Below are positions 24,581 to 32,295 of a stretch of DNA of 64,000 nt, piece by piece. Positions within the stretch are counted from its first letter, which is position 1. Each line of letters opens with the position of its first letter. This DNA comes from Marinobacter mangrovi. GTDB lineage: Bacteria > Pseudomonadota > Gammaproteobacteria > Pseudomonadales > Oleiphilaceae. Both the position numbers and the translations under genes were made by a program. The stretch is from NCBI RefSeq assembly GCF_016798325.1, contig NZ_JAERVO010000005.1, forward strand, positions 186,001-250,000. Reading direction: 5' to 3'. A model generated the notes under the pieces. That model saw nothing but the letters and a program-made list of their open reading frames with translations, ran no database searches and was not told the origin of the DNA.

Positions 24581-25692
24581 GCGGTTTCAGCCTGCGCCGC
24601 CTGCTCGCCGTGATCCGCAAGGAACTGCGTCAACTGCGCCGGGATCGGCTGACCTACGCCATGATCGTCGGCATTCCGCTGATGCAGCTGCTGCTGTTCG
24701 GCTACGCCATCAACATGGACGTCCGCCATTTGCCCGCTGCCGTGGTGGACCAGGCGGGATCCAGCGCCAGCCGCGAGTTGGCCGAGCAGCTGCTGCAGTC
24801 CCGGGTGTTCGAATTCAATGAGGTTCTGACCGCCCCGGCAGCGGCCGATCGTCTGTTGCAGCAAGGCACCGTCAAGGCGGCCGTGATCATTCCTCCGGAT
24901 CTGGAGGAGCGGCTGTCAGACCCGGATCGCAAGGTGTTCCAGCTGGTGGTGGACGGCTCGGACCAGGTGGTCCAGCAGGCCGCCCGCCAGATCGGCCAGT
25001 TCCCGGTGCGAAGCCTGATGCGGGGCGACGCGTCAGCGACCGCCGACAGCGTCTCGGCGGTGGAAATCGTGAGCTATTACAATCCCCAGCGAGAGGCGCC
25101 GCTGAACACGGTACCGGGGCTGATCGGCGTGATCCTGACCATGACCATGGTGATGTTTACGGCGATCGCGTTGGTGCGGGAGCGGGAACAGGGCAACCTG
25201 GAATTCCTGATCACCACGCCGTTGTCGTCGGCAGAGCTGACCATCGGCAAGGTGCTGCCCTTCATCGGCATCGGGCTGGTGCAGACGACGCTGGTGCTGA
25301 TCCTCGGCGCCCTGGTGTTCCAGGTGCCGGTGCGCGGCAGTCTGCTCGCCCTCTACACTGCGGCGCTGGTCTTTATCATCGCCAGCCTGGCCCTGGGTAT
25401 TTTCATTTCGACACTGGTCACCACCCAGTTCCAGGCCATGCAGGCGGCGATCTTCACCTTCCTGCCGCAGATGCTGCTGTCCGGTTTCATCTTTCCGTTC
25501 GAAGGCATGCCCGCACCGGCGCAGTGGCTGGCCGAGGTGCTGCCGCTGACTCATTTTATCCGCCTGGTGCGGGGCATCATGCTGCGGGGCGCCGGTCTCG
25601 TCGACCTGTGGCCGGAACTGCTGGCGCTGGTGGTGTTCGCGTCGGTGGCGATGTGGATCGCCACCTTGCGGGTGCATAAACGGTTGGACTGA
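24577..25692 (+). CDS. ABC-2 type permease
   Basis: A 371-aa permease. One N-terminal helix (YAMIVGIPLMQLLLFGYAIN near residue 27), a large periplasmic loop, then five C-terminal helices, with the ABC-2 motif VREREQGNLEFLITTPLSS around 203. The GTG start lies in the GTGA overlap with the ATPase and has GGGAGG upstream. A much longer in-frame opening extends back through the ATPase gene, but it is antisense-like in composition and is rejected. Homodimerisation is likely because only one permease is encoded. The stop is 7 bp from the convergent choX-like gene. Confidence 0.9.
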   Translation: MSGFSLRRLLAVIRKELRQLRRDRLTYAMIVGIPLMQLLLFGYAINMDVRHLPAAVVDQAGSSASRELAEQLLQSRVFEFNEVLTAPAAADRLLQQGTVKAAVIIPPDLEERLSDPDRKVFQLVVDGSDQVVQQAARQIGQFPVRSLMRGDASATADSVSAVEIVSYYNPQREAPLNTVPGLIGVILTMTMVMFTAIALVREREQGNLEFLITTPLSSAELTIGKVLPFIGIGLVQTTLVLILGALVFQVPVRGSLLALYTAALVFIIASLALGIFISTLVTTQFQAMQAAIFTFLPQMLLSGFIFPFEGMPAPAQWLAEVLPLTHFIRLVRGIMLRGAGLVDLWPELLALVVFASVAMWIATLRVHKRLD

Positions 25693-25699
25693 GCGCCGG

Positions 25700-26647
25700 T
25701 TACAGCCCCAGGTCCTGCTTGACGGCGGGCAGCCCCGGCTGGCCATCAACGGTGGTCACACCGTCAAGCCAGGCGGACAGCACCTCCGGGTGTGCTTTCA
25801 GGTAGGTGCGTGCGGCCTCGTCGGCCTCCTCGCCATCGTTGAGGATGCGGCCCATGATCTGGCTTTCCATATCCAGTTTGAACTGCAGGTTATCCAGCAG
25901 CGTGCCCACATTGCTGCAGTCGTCGCTGTAGCCGTTCCGGGTCAGCGTGTAAATGGTGGCGCCACCGTAGTTGGGCCCGAAGTAATCGTCGCCGCCAGAC
26001 AGATAGGTCAGGTCGTGCTGCAGGTTCATCGGATGCGGTTCCCAGGCGAGGAACACCACAAACTGGTCTCGCCGTTCGGCACGGCTGACCTGGCTGAGCA
26101 TGCCCTGCTCGCTGGACTCCACCAGTTTCCAGTCGCCCAGGCCGAAGTCGTCGTTGTCGATCATCTTCTGGATCAGGTTATTGGCCGGCGCGCCCGGTTC
26201 GATGCCGTAAATCTTGTGGTCGAACTGTTCGGCGTGCTTGTCGAGATCGGCAAAGCTCGTCACGCCCGCCTTCTCCTTGACGTCATCCGGCACGGCCAGG
26301 GTGAACTTGGCGCCCTTCAGGTTGGCCCGCAGGCGTTCGTAACCGCCCTCATACTGGTCGGCGAACTTCTGCTGGGCCGGCATCCAGTTGCCCAGGAACA
26401 CATCGATATCGTCGTTCTGAAGTGATTTGAAGCCGATCGGCACGGACAGCAGATCGATGCTGGTGTCGTAGCCGAGCCCCTTCAGTACGGTCGTGGTCAG
26501 GGCGTTGGTGACGTTGATGTCGGTCCAACCGGGATCGCTGAAGCGGACCGTCTGGCATTGTTCCGGAACGGCCGCCTGAGCCGAGATAGCCAGCGTGCAG
26601 GTACCCGCCAACAGCAAGGGTTTCAGCGCTCGCATTCGATGCTGCAT
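25700..26647 (-). CDS. choX: Choline/glycine-betaine ABC substrate-binding protein (ChoX-like), orphan
   Basis: A 315-aa periplasmic protein of the ProX/ChoX (OpuAC) family. A signal peptide is visible (ALKPLLLAGTCTLAISAQA). The mature part starts EQCQTVRFSDPGWTDINVT, with aromatic residues for the choline box, and later NWMPAQQKFADQYEGG and FLAWEPHPMN. ChoX-type proteins bind choline or betaine for osmoprotection or catabolism. Start 26647 has AAGGAG. No permease or ATPase gene is adjacent, so it must work with a transporter encoded elsewhere. The symbol is by family resemblance. Confidence 0.85.
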   Translation of the reverse strand: MQHRMRALKPLLLAGTCTLAISAQAAVPEQCQTVRFSDPGWTDINVTNALTTTVLKGLGYDTSIDLLSVPIGFKSLQNDDIDVFLGNWMPAQQKFADQYEGGYERLRANLKGAKFTLAVPDDVKEKAGVTSFADLDKHAEQFDHKIYGIEPGAPANNLIQKMIDNDDFGLGDWKLVESSEQGMLSQVSRAERRDQFVVFLAWEPHPMNLQHDLTYLSGGDDYFGPNYGGATIYTLTRNGYSDDCSNVGTLLDNLQFKLDMESQIMGRILNDGEEADEAARTYLKAHPEVLSAWLDGVTTVDGQPGLPAVKQDLGL

Positions 26648-27256
26648 GGTCGATTCTCTCCTTTGTGCTTCGTTATTTATTCGGTCTAAAGCAGGAAGGC
26701 GCATCCGGCGCCAGCGTCTGTCCTGATCCATCAGGCTGGCCAGCCGAATCAGCCTGTAACTCCGCACGGCTCGGGGGATAGGCGGCCGGCAGCACCTGTT
26801 GTGTGGGTCGATCAACGTGTAACGGCTGGATAATGCCCCATCCGTCAACGCGCTATCGATCCGATTCGTTGTTATCAGGGTCATAAGTGGCATTTACTTG
26901 AAGCCATTCATGGTGCGCGCGGCTGGGCAACCTGTAAACCAAGGTCTGGCTAATGCCTGACATCACCCCAGCTAATACCAAGCATCGAATCACCCCCTGC
27001 TATCCGCTGGCCGGCAATCACTCATAACGTCGCTCGACCGACCGGGGCATCGGCTGGATGCGGCCGCATTCGCGGCCTTTCCGGGGAGCCGCCCCCGAAG
27101 TCGATTTGATGTTATCCCGATCAACCGTCAGCCAGCGATGATCCAGGCAACGCCGGGCTGGGTGACAGAGTAAAGTTTGTCGACTATTGGTCGATAAGTA
27201 CCCAACGAATACCGCCAGCAGGACGGCGGTGCCTTATCGATCAGGAGCCCGACTCG
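26648..27256. other. Intergenic region upstream of choX-like gene and chemoreceptor
   Basis: 609 bp between divergent genes, with no convincing coding frame. A GC hairpin followed by three T's (GGCCGC, ATTC loop, GCGGCC, 27062-27080) and a TCGAC/GTCGA dyad (27180-27194) are the only structures noticed. The last 15 bases contain AGGAG for the chemoreceptor. Confidence 0.55.
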
Positions 27257-29182
27257 ATGTCCGTCAAGAAGAAGTTTTTCCTTGCCATCACCCTGCTGAT
27301 TTCCGTCGTCGTAATCGCAGGCGCCATTTTCACCATCGTTTCCCGCGACAACGAACTGACCCACACGGCGGAAAGCCAGTCCACCGACGCACGACAGCGG
27401 GTCATACGACTGCTCTCGGTTACCGATTCCATCATGATGGAGCGGGTCAAGAGCAGCATGAACGTGCTGATCAAGCGCGGCAAAGCCATCGGCATACCGG
27501 GACGCGGCGACGACACCCGCGTGGGCGACCGCACCGTGCCGGATCTGCAGCTGGGCGGCGAGCCCATGGCCAACCACTATGAGCTGGTCGACGCCCTGAC
27601 CGACGACATGGGCGGCACCGCCACACTGTTCGTCTACGACGGCAGCGACTACGTGCGCGTCTCCACCAATGTGAAAAAAGACGGCGGCCAGCGGGCCACC
27701 GGCACCATTCTCAATCCGGAGGGCGCCGCTTTCCGCGCCATCCAGTCCGGCAAGGCGTTCTATGGCCAGGTGGATATCCTGGGCAAACCCTACCTCACCG
27801 GCTATGCCCCGATGCGCGATGGATCCGGCCAGGTGGTGGGCATCTGGTATGTCGGCTACTCGGCGGATATGTCACTGCTTGAGGACGCCATCGCCGGCTC
27901 GCGGGTTCTGGACCGGGGTTTCGTAGCGCTGGTGGACGACAAGGGCCGTATCCGGATGCATTCGGACAACCAGACCGACGATGTGGTTAAGGCCGCCCTC
28001 GCTGGCGACAACGGCGAATGGGTGAAATCGGAAACGCCCTTCGATCCCTGGGGCTACAAGGTGGTGTCGGCCTATTCCAGCGACGAACTGACCGATACGA
28101 TCACCGCCGACTCTCTCGGCACTGCCCTGGTCATCGTGATTGTGGGCGCCCTGCTGATTCTCGCCATCCACCTGTTGGTGTCTGCCGTCATCACGCGCCC
28201 GCTGAACCGGATGATCGGTGCGGTCAACGACATTGCCGAGGGCGAGGGCGACCTGACCATCCGCTTCAATGCCACCAGCCGGGACGAGTTCGGTCAGATG
28301 GCCAATGGCTTCGACAAACTTCTGGCCCGGGTGCAGGACACCATCCGCGGCGTCAGCGCGTCGTCCCGTGAAGTACTGAACGCGTCCCAGGGATTGGTGA
28401 AGGTGGCAGAGGATTCCAGTGCGTCCATTGCCCGTCAGACCGGCGATACCGAGCACGTGGCCTCGTCCATGCACGAAATGTCGCTGACGGCACAGAACGT
28501 GGCGGAAAGCGCGTCCATCGCCGAGGAAGCCGCCAAGGGCGCCGATAACGACGCCCAATCCGGCCACGCGCTGGTGCAGGAAACCATCCGCATCATCGAG
28601 CAGCAGACCCGGACCATCGCCGAGTGTGCCGAATCGGTCACGGAGCTGGACGAGCACAGCGAGGCCATCAGCAGCGTACTGGATGTGATTCACTCCATCG
28701 CCGAGCAGACCAATCTGCTGGCGCTGAACGCCGCGATTGAAGCCGCCCGGGCCGGTGAGCACGGCCGGGGCTTTGCGGTGGTGTCCGATGAAGTGCGTAT
28801 GCTGGCCACCCGCACGCAGAATTCGATCGACGACATCCGCGAGCAGATCGAGCGCCTGCAATCCGGTGCCAAGGGCGCGTCCCAGAAGATGGATGCCACC
28901 CGGGAGCTGGCGGGCAACCTGTCCGCCAAGGCGCAGGAATCCGGCGACGCCATCAATCAAGTGCGCGAGGCGGTAGCCCGCATCTCCGAGCGCAACACCG
29001 ATATTGCCAGTGCCGCCGAGGAGCAGAGCCAGGTGGCCGAGGAGATCAACAACACCCTGGAACGCATCCACAACAATGCCCAGGAAACCTCCTCCCAGGC
29101 GGATCAGACCCGCGCGGCCAGTCAGGAGCTGATTGCCCTGGCGGAGCGGTTACAGAAGGAATTGGCGCACTACAAGGTGTGA
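27257..29182 (+). CDS. Methyl-accepting chemotaxis protein with periplasmic Cache domain
   Basis: A 641-aa chemoreceptor. TM1 is at residues ~7-29; the periplasmic region (30-285) looks like a Cache_3-Cache_2 fusion ([16 protein letters not shown] and [21 protein letters not shown]). TM2 lies at ~287-312, then HAMP ([22 protein letters not shown]) and a long cytoplasmic signalling hairpin whose tip contains [20 protein letters not shown]. It senses a small molecule, probably an organic acid or amine in this Cache class; the ligand cannot be read from sequence. Start ATG has AGGAG with 9-bp spacing. It stands alone, divergent from choX. Confidence 0.92.
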   Translation: MSVKKKFFLAITLLISVVVIAGAIFTIVSRDNELTHTAESQSTDARQRVIRLLSVTDSIMMERVKSSMNVLIKRGKAIGIPGRGDDTRVGDRTVPDLQLGGEPMANHYELVDALTDDMGGTATLFVYDGSDYVRVSTNVKKDGGQRATGTILNPEGAAFRAIQSGKAFYGQVDILGKPYLTGYAPMRDGSGQVVGIWYVGYSADMSLLEDAIAGSRVLDRGFVALVDDKGRIRMHSDNQTDDVVKAALAGDNGEWVKSETPFDPWGYKVVSAYSSDELTDTITADSLGTALVIVIVGALLILAIHLLVSAVITRPLNRMIGAVNDIAEGEGDLTIRFNATSRDEFGQMANGFDKLLARVQDTIRGVSASSREVLNASQGLVKVAEDSSASIARQTGDTEHVASSMHEMSLTAQNVAESASIAEEAAKGADNDAQSGHALVQETIRIIEQQTRTIAECAESVTELDEHSEAISSVLDVIHSIAEQTNLLALNAAIEAARAGEHGRGFAVVSDEVRMLATRTQNSIDDIREQIERLQSGAKGASQKMDATRELAGNLSAKAQESGDAINQVREAVARISERNTDIASAAEEQSQVAEEINNTLERIHNNAQETSSQADQTRAASQELIALAERLQKELAHYKV

Positions 29183-29228
29183 GGTGCAAGCCCGTCACCC
29201 TGAGGTTCCAAGCCTGCCAGCTCGTGCA

Positions 29229-29339
29229 GGCCGTGAATGGACACCCTTGTCTACGCTGACATTAGACGGCCATCCATGGCCGGCTAGTGCGACCGGGACA
29301 TCCCTGTCCCTCCTCCGACAAGGGCATCCATTCACGGCC
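29229..29339. repeat. Three-hairpin intergenic element
   Basis: Outer arms 29229-29251 and 29317-29339 are inverted repeats of 23 bp with two mismatches (GGCCGTGAATGGA at one end, TCCATTCACGGCC at the other). Inside lie GGCCATCCATGGCC (29268-29281) and GGGACATCCCTGTCCC (29294-29309), each self-complementary. All arms share a GGNCATCCNTGNCC-like theme. It lies between convergent genes and can fold as a cloverleaf-like structure in DNA or RNA. Confidence 0.7.
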
Positions 29340-29391
29340 GGTAAGAATCGGCGTTAACGCCAACGAAAGATCCTATGGGGCTGGGACTGTC

Positions 29392-30396
29392 CTACTGCAA
29401 GAACGGATAGTCCACACCGCCATCTTCCAGAATCCAATCAATTACCCGCGCCGTCGCCAGCGTATCCGCCCAGGGAATGCGGGCGTTCTGCAGTCGACCG
29501 GCACGAATGTCGGCCATGGCCGCCTCGATCTGATATTCGAAGCCGTTGATCCGGCGAGGCCGGTCCGCGACGTCCGGCTCGGCGTCGTGACGCGTCAGGG
29601 TGGCGCGATCCGAGCCCCAGAAGGGCCCGTCGATCACGATGTGGCCGGCGTTGCCCTCGATGCGCATGGTGTTGTCGCGTCGGGCGATAAAGCTGCTGGT
29701 GAAGGCGCTGACGGCATGGCCGTAATCCAGCAGTGCCGCAGTGCGAATATCCACACCGGTTTCCCCTTTCAACACCGACGCCTGCACCCGGTCCGGCCCG
29801 CGCCCGAACAGGAAGTTGGACAGGGAGATCGCATAAATGCCCATATCCAGCGTCACACCGCCGGCCTGGTTGATGTCCCAATGCCGTCCATTGGATTTGA
29901 ACGGCAGCCGGAAGCAGAAGTCGGAGTGGACGGAATGAATCTCACCGACGGCACCTTGCCTGACCCAATCGCGGACCTGATCCCAGACAGGCAGGAAGCG
30001 TGACCAAACCGCCTCCATCAGAAACACGCCCCGGTCTTCGGCCAGTTCGAACAGGGACTCCGCGCCGGCCGTCGTGACGGTCAGCGGCTTTTCACAAAGC
30101 ACCGGCTTGCCCGCTTCCAGGCAGCGCCGCACGCAGTCGGCGTGAAAGCGGTGCGGGTTGGCGATGTAGACACCATCAATATCGGGCTCGTCGATCAGGC
30201 TGTCGTAGTCAGGGCAGACGCGGACCGAATGGTCTTCTGTCGAATAGGCTCGGGCAAACTCGGCTCCCCGTACCGGATCCCGGCTGGCGACAGCCGTCAG
30301 CACGGCGTCGTCGATGCCCGCAAGGGCTTCAGCGAAGGTGTGGGCGATACGGCCGGGCGCGATGATGCCCCAGCGGAAACGGTCGGTCGTGGACAT
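29392..30396 (-). CDS. Gfo/Idh/MocA family NAD(P)-dependent oxidoreductase
   Basis: A 334-aa enzyme. The N-terminal Rossmann domain begins RWGIIAPGRIAHTFAEAL (GxxxxGxIA variant), and the family Lys motif is CEKPLT (EKP at 102-104). The C-terminal alpha/beta domain starts ~ residue 130 (MEAVWSRFLPVWDQVRDWV) and contains the GGVTLDMGIYAI stretch typical of dihydrodiol/xylose dehydrogenase-like members. The substrate is probably a sugar, inositol or dihydrodiol; it cannot be decided here. The ATG at 30396 is used because GGGGAG precedes it; an upstream start at 30420 is less likely. No sugar genes flank it. Confidence 0.88.
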   Translation of the reverse strand: MSTTDRFRWGIIAPGRIAHTFAEALAGIDDAVLTAVASRDPVRGAEFARAYSTEDHSVRVCPDYDSLIDEPDIDGVYIANPHRFHADCVRRCLEAGKPVLCEKPLTVTTAGAESLFELAEDRGVFLMEAVWSRFLPVWDQVRDWVRQGAVGEIHSVHSDFCFRLPFKSNGRHWDINQAGGVTLDMGIYAISLSNFLFGRGPDRVQASVLKGETGVDIRTAALLDYGHAVSAFTSSFIARRDNTMRIEGNAGHIVIDGPFWGSDRATLTRHDAEPDVADRPRRINGFEYQIEAAMADIRAGRLQNARIPWADTLATARVIDWILEDGGVDYPFLQ

Positions 30397-30483
30397 GACG
30401 CTCCCCGGGATAAGAACCAATGAATCGAAGCATTCCAGCTTGATTCATGTTTCCGGAAGCGACAAGTCACGTCCCGATCCAGG

Positions 30484-31248
30484 TCAAATGCCGGCGTACC
30501 AGGCGTAGCCCCGGTCCTCCCAGAAGCCGCCCTTGCCACGGCCAATGTGATCGAAACGGTCGACCACCTCGATGGCCATCACGTACTTGGCCATCTTGTA
30601 GCCCAACTGTCGTTCCACCCGAAGCCGTAGCGGTGCACCATTGGCGATCGGCAGCGGTTCGCCGTTAAGCTCGTACGCCAACAGCGTTTGTGGATGATGG
30701 GCGTCTTCCATGTCGATGCTTTCGTAATAGGGGCTGTCGCTGCGACCGTAGCGGTCTGCGCAATGGAACACCAGGTAGCGCGCTTCCGGCTGGGGACGCG
30801 CCTGTTCCACCAGGGCGCTGAGCCGGGCGCCGGTCCACTGGCCGATGGCACTCCAGCCTTCCACGCAATCGTGTCGGGTGATCTGCGTGCGTGACGGCAA
30901 CGCGCGGATGGCCGCCAGATCCAGCGTCATGGGGTTCTCCACCATACCACCGACTTTGAGCCGGTAATCGCGGAAGCCGTTGGCGGCCAGCGCACGGTAT
31001 TCCGCCCCCTCTGGATCGGTCGTGCCGTTGGCGCGGAAGCGGGGCGAGATATCCGCCGGGGTGAACTCCCGGGCCATCGCTTTGCGCGGCGTGATGGCGT
31101 GCTGGACCGCATCGCTGAGTTTTTCGCTCTGGGCCAGGGTGTCGCGGAACCAGGGTTTCTCCGACAGATAGTCGCAGCCGGTCAGGGTAGCCATACCGCC
31201 ACCGGCCAGCAGGGTCTTGAGGAATCGGCGGCGCGTGTTATCCGTCAT
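30484..31248 (-). CDS. Sulfite-oxidase-family molybdopterin oxidoreductase (MsrP/YedY-like)
   Basis: A 254-aa periplasmic enzyme. A twin-arginine motif RRRFLK (6-11) is followed by GGGMATLTGC, so Cys25 could also be lipidated. The oxidoreductase molybdopterin domain includes TRHDCVEGWSAIGQW, whose Cys128 is the expected molybdenum ligand, and YYESIDMEDAHHPQTLLAYELNG. It overlaps the upstream cytochrome b gene by 11 bases, the usual pairing of catalytic subunit and membrane haem anchor. Substrate unknown; YedY relatives repair methionine sulfoxides. It depends on Tat export; tatABC is in this window at 52.4-54 kb. Confidence 0.88.
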   Translation of the reverse strand: MTDNTRRRFLKTLLAGGGMATLTGCDYLSEKPWFRDTLAQSEKLSDAVQHAITPRKAMAREFTPADISPRFRANGTTDPEGAEYRALAANGFRDYRLKVGGMVENPMTLDLAAIRALPSRTQITRHDCVEGWSAIGQWTGARLSALVEQARPQPEARYLVFHCADRYGRSDSPYYESIDMEDAHHPQTLLAYELNGEPLPIANGAPLRLRVERQLGYKMAKYVMAIEVVDRFDHIGRGKGGFWEDRGYAWYAGI

Positions 31249-32089
31249 GGCGGTTCTCCCGGTTTGAGGCCACTCCGGTGGCGTGGTCGTGGTAGCGGAA
31301 ATAGCCGGTGATCATCGAGCGCAGCTGGTTGACCGGGCCACTGACGATCACTTCGAACAGATGAATGGCGACGAACAGCACAAAGCCGCTGGCCGCCAGG
31401 AAATGGATACTGCGCGCGGACTGACGCCCGCCGAAGAATTCAAGCACCGGTTCCAGCACCGTATCCATCCGCGGCGACATGCACAGGCCGGTCAGCACGA
31501 TCAGTCCACCGAGGCCGAAGATCACGGTCAGGTAAGCCAGCTTCTGCAGGATGTTGTAGCGGGTCGCCGCTTCACCGGTCGGGTGGCGCAATCGCAAGTG
31601 GTCGATCACCGACTGGCCGAAGCCACGCCAGTCTTCGACGGTGGGCACCAGACGCTTCAGGTGGCCGGCGAACAGCGCCCAGATCAGGAACAGGCTGGCG
31701 TTGATCACCAGGATCCAGGCGAAGAAAAAATGCCAACTGCGCCCCATCGCCAGCCAGCGGGAGCCGGGGATGGTCAGCCAGGCCGGAAAGGCCCGGCCTT
31801 CCAGTTCACCGTCCGCCCCTGGCGACGCGCCCAACACGCCGGTGGTGTCCGCCTGCCAGTCGTAGACACGCGTCCAGCCGGAATAACCATCGTCCCGGGA
31901 CCAGTGGTAATCAATTGACAGCCAGGGCGACTCAAAATCCGAAGCGCTGCCCCAGTAGAGATGCGGGTGGGCGTTGAAGATCTGCAGGCCGCTCAACAGC
32001 AGGATGAGCAGGCACAGCGCATTGACCCAGTGCCCGATGCGGACAGGCAACGGGTGGCGGTAGACGGTTTTCAGGCGGGTTCGGGCCAT
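31238..32089 (-). CDS. Cytochrome b561-type membrane anchor
   Basis: A 283-aa protein with four or more transmembrane helices. Haem-ligand candidates are in HPLPVRIGHWVNALCLLILLLSG (His near 17), WHFFFAWILVINAS and SIHFLAASGFVLFVAIHLFEV. Large loop ~45-110 is periplasmic. It passes electrons from the quinone pool to the molybdopterin protein encoded immediately downstream (11-bp overlap). The ATG at 32089 has GGAG about 10 bases upstream; a longer in-frame start at 32164 is rejected for lack of a binding site. Confidence 0.87.
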   Translation of the reverse strand: MARTRLKTVYRHPLPVRIGHWVNALCLLILLLSGLQIFNAHPHLYWGSASDFESPWLSIDYHWSRDDGYSGWTRVYDWQADTTGVLGASPGADGELEGRAFPAWLTIPGSRWLAMGRSWHFFFAWILVINASLFLIWALFAGHLKRLVPTVEDWRGFGQSVIDHLRLRHPTGEAATRYNILQKLAYLTVIFGLGGLIVLTGLCMSPRMDTVLEPVLEFFGGRQSARSIHFLAASGFVLFVAIHLFEVIVSGPVNQLRSMITGYFRYHDHATGVASNRENRHDG

Positions 32090-32295
32090 GACGGTGTGCT
32101 CCGTTATGAATCGCCTCCAGCTTAGGCCCGCCACAGTGGGATTGCATGACAACGCCATCACCAAATCATCACCAAAGTATCACGCGCTCCCTGAATGCCG
32201 GCGAAGACCTGTATAGTCGGGCTTGAACATCACGGATTGGCGGTCGGTGGAACCGGTCGCGGACGGGCCATACGCAGAGGGAGTCAGGGAACGTC

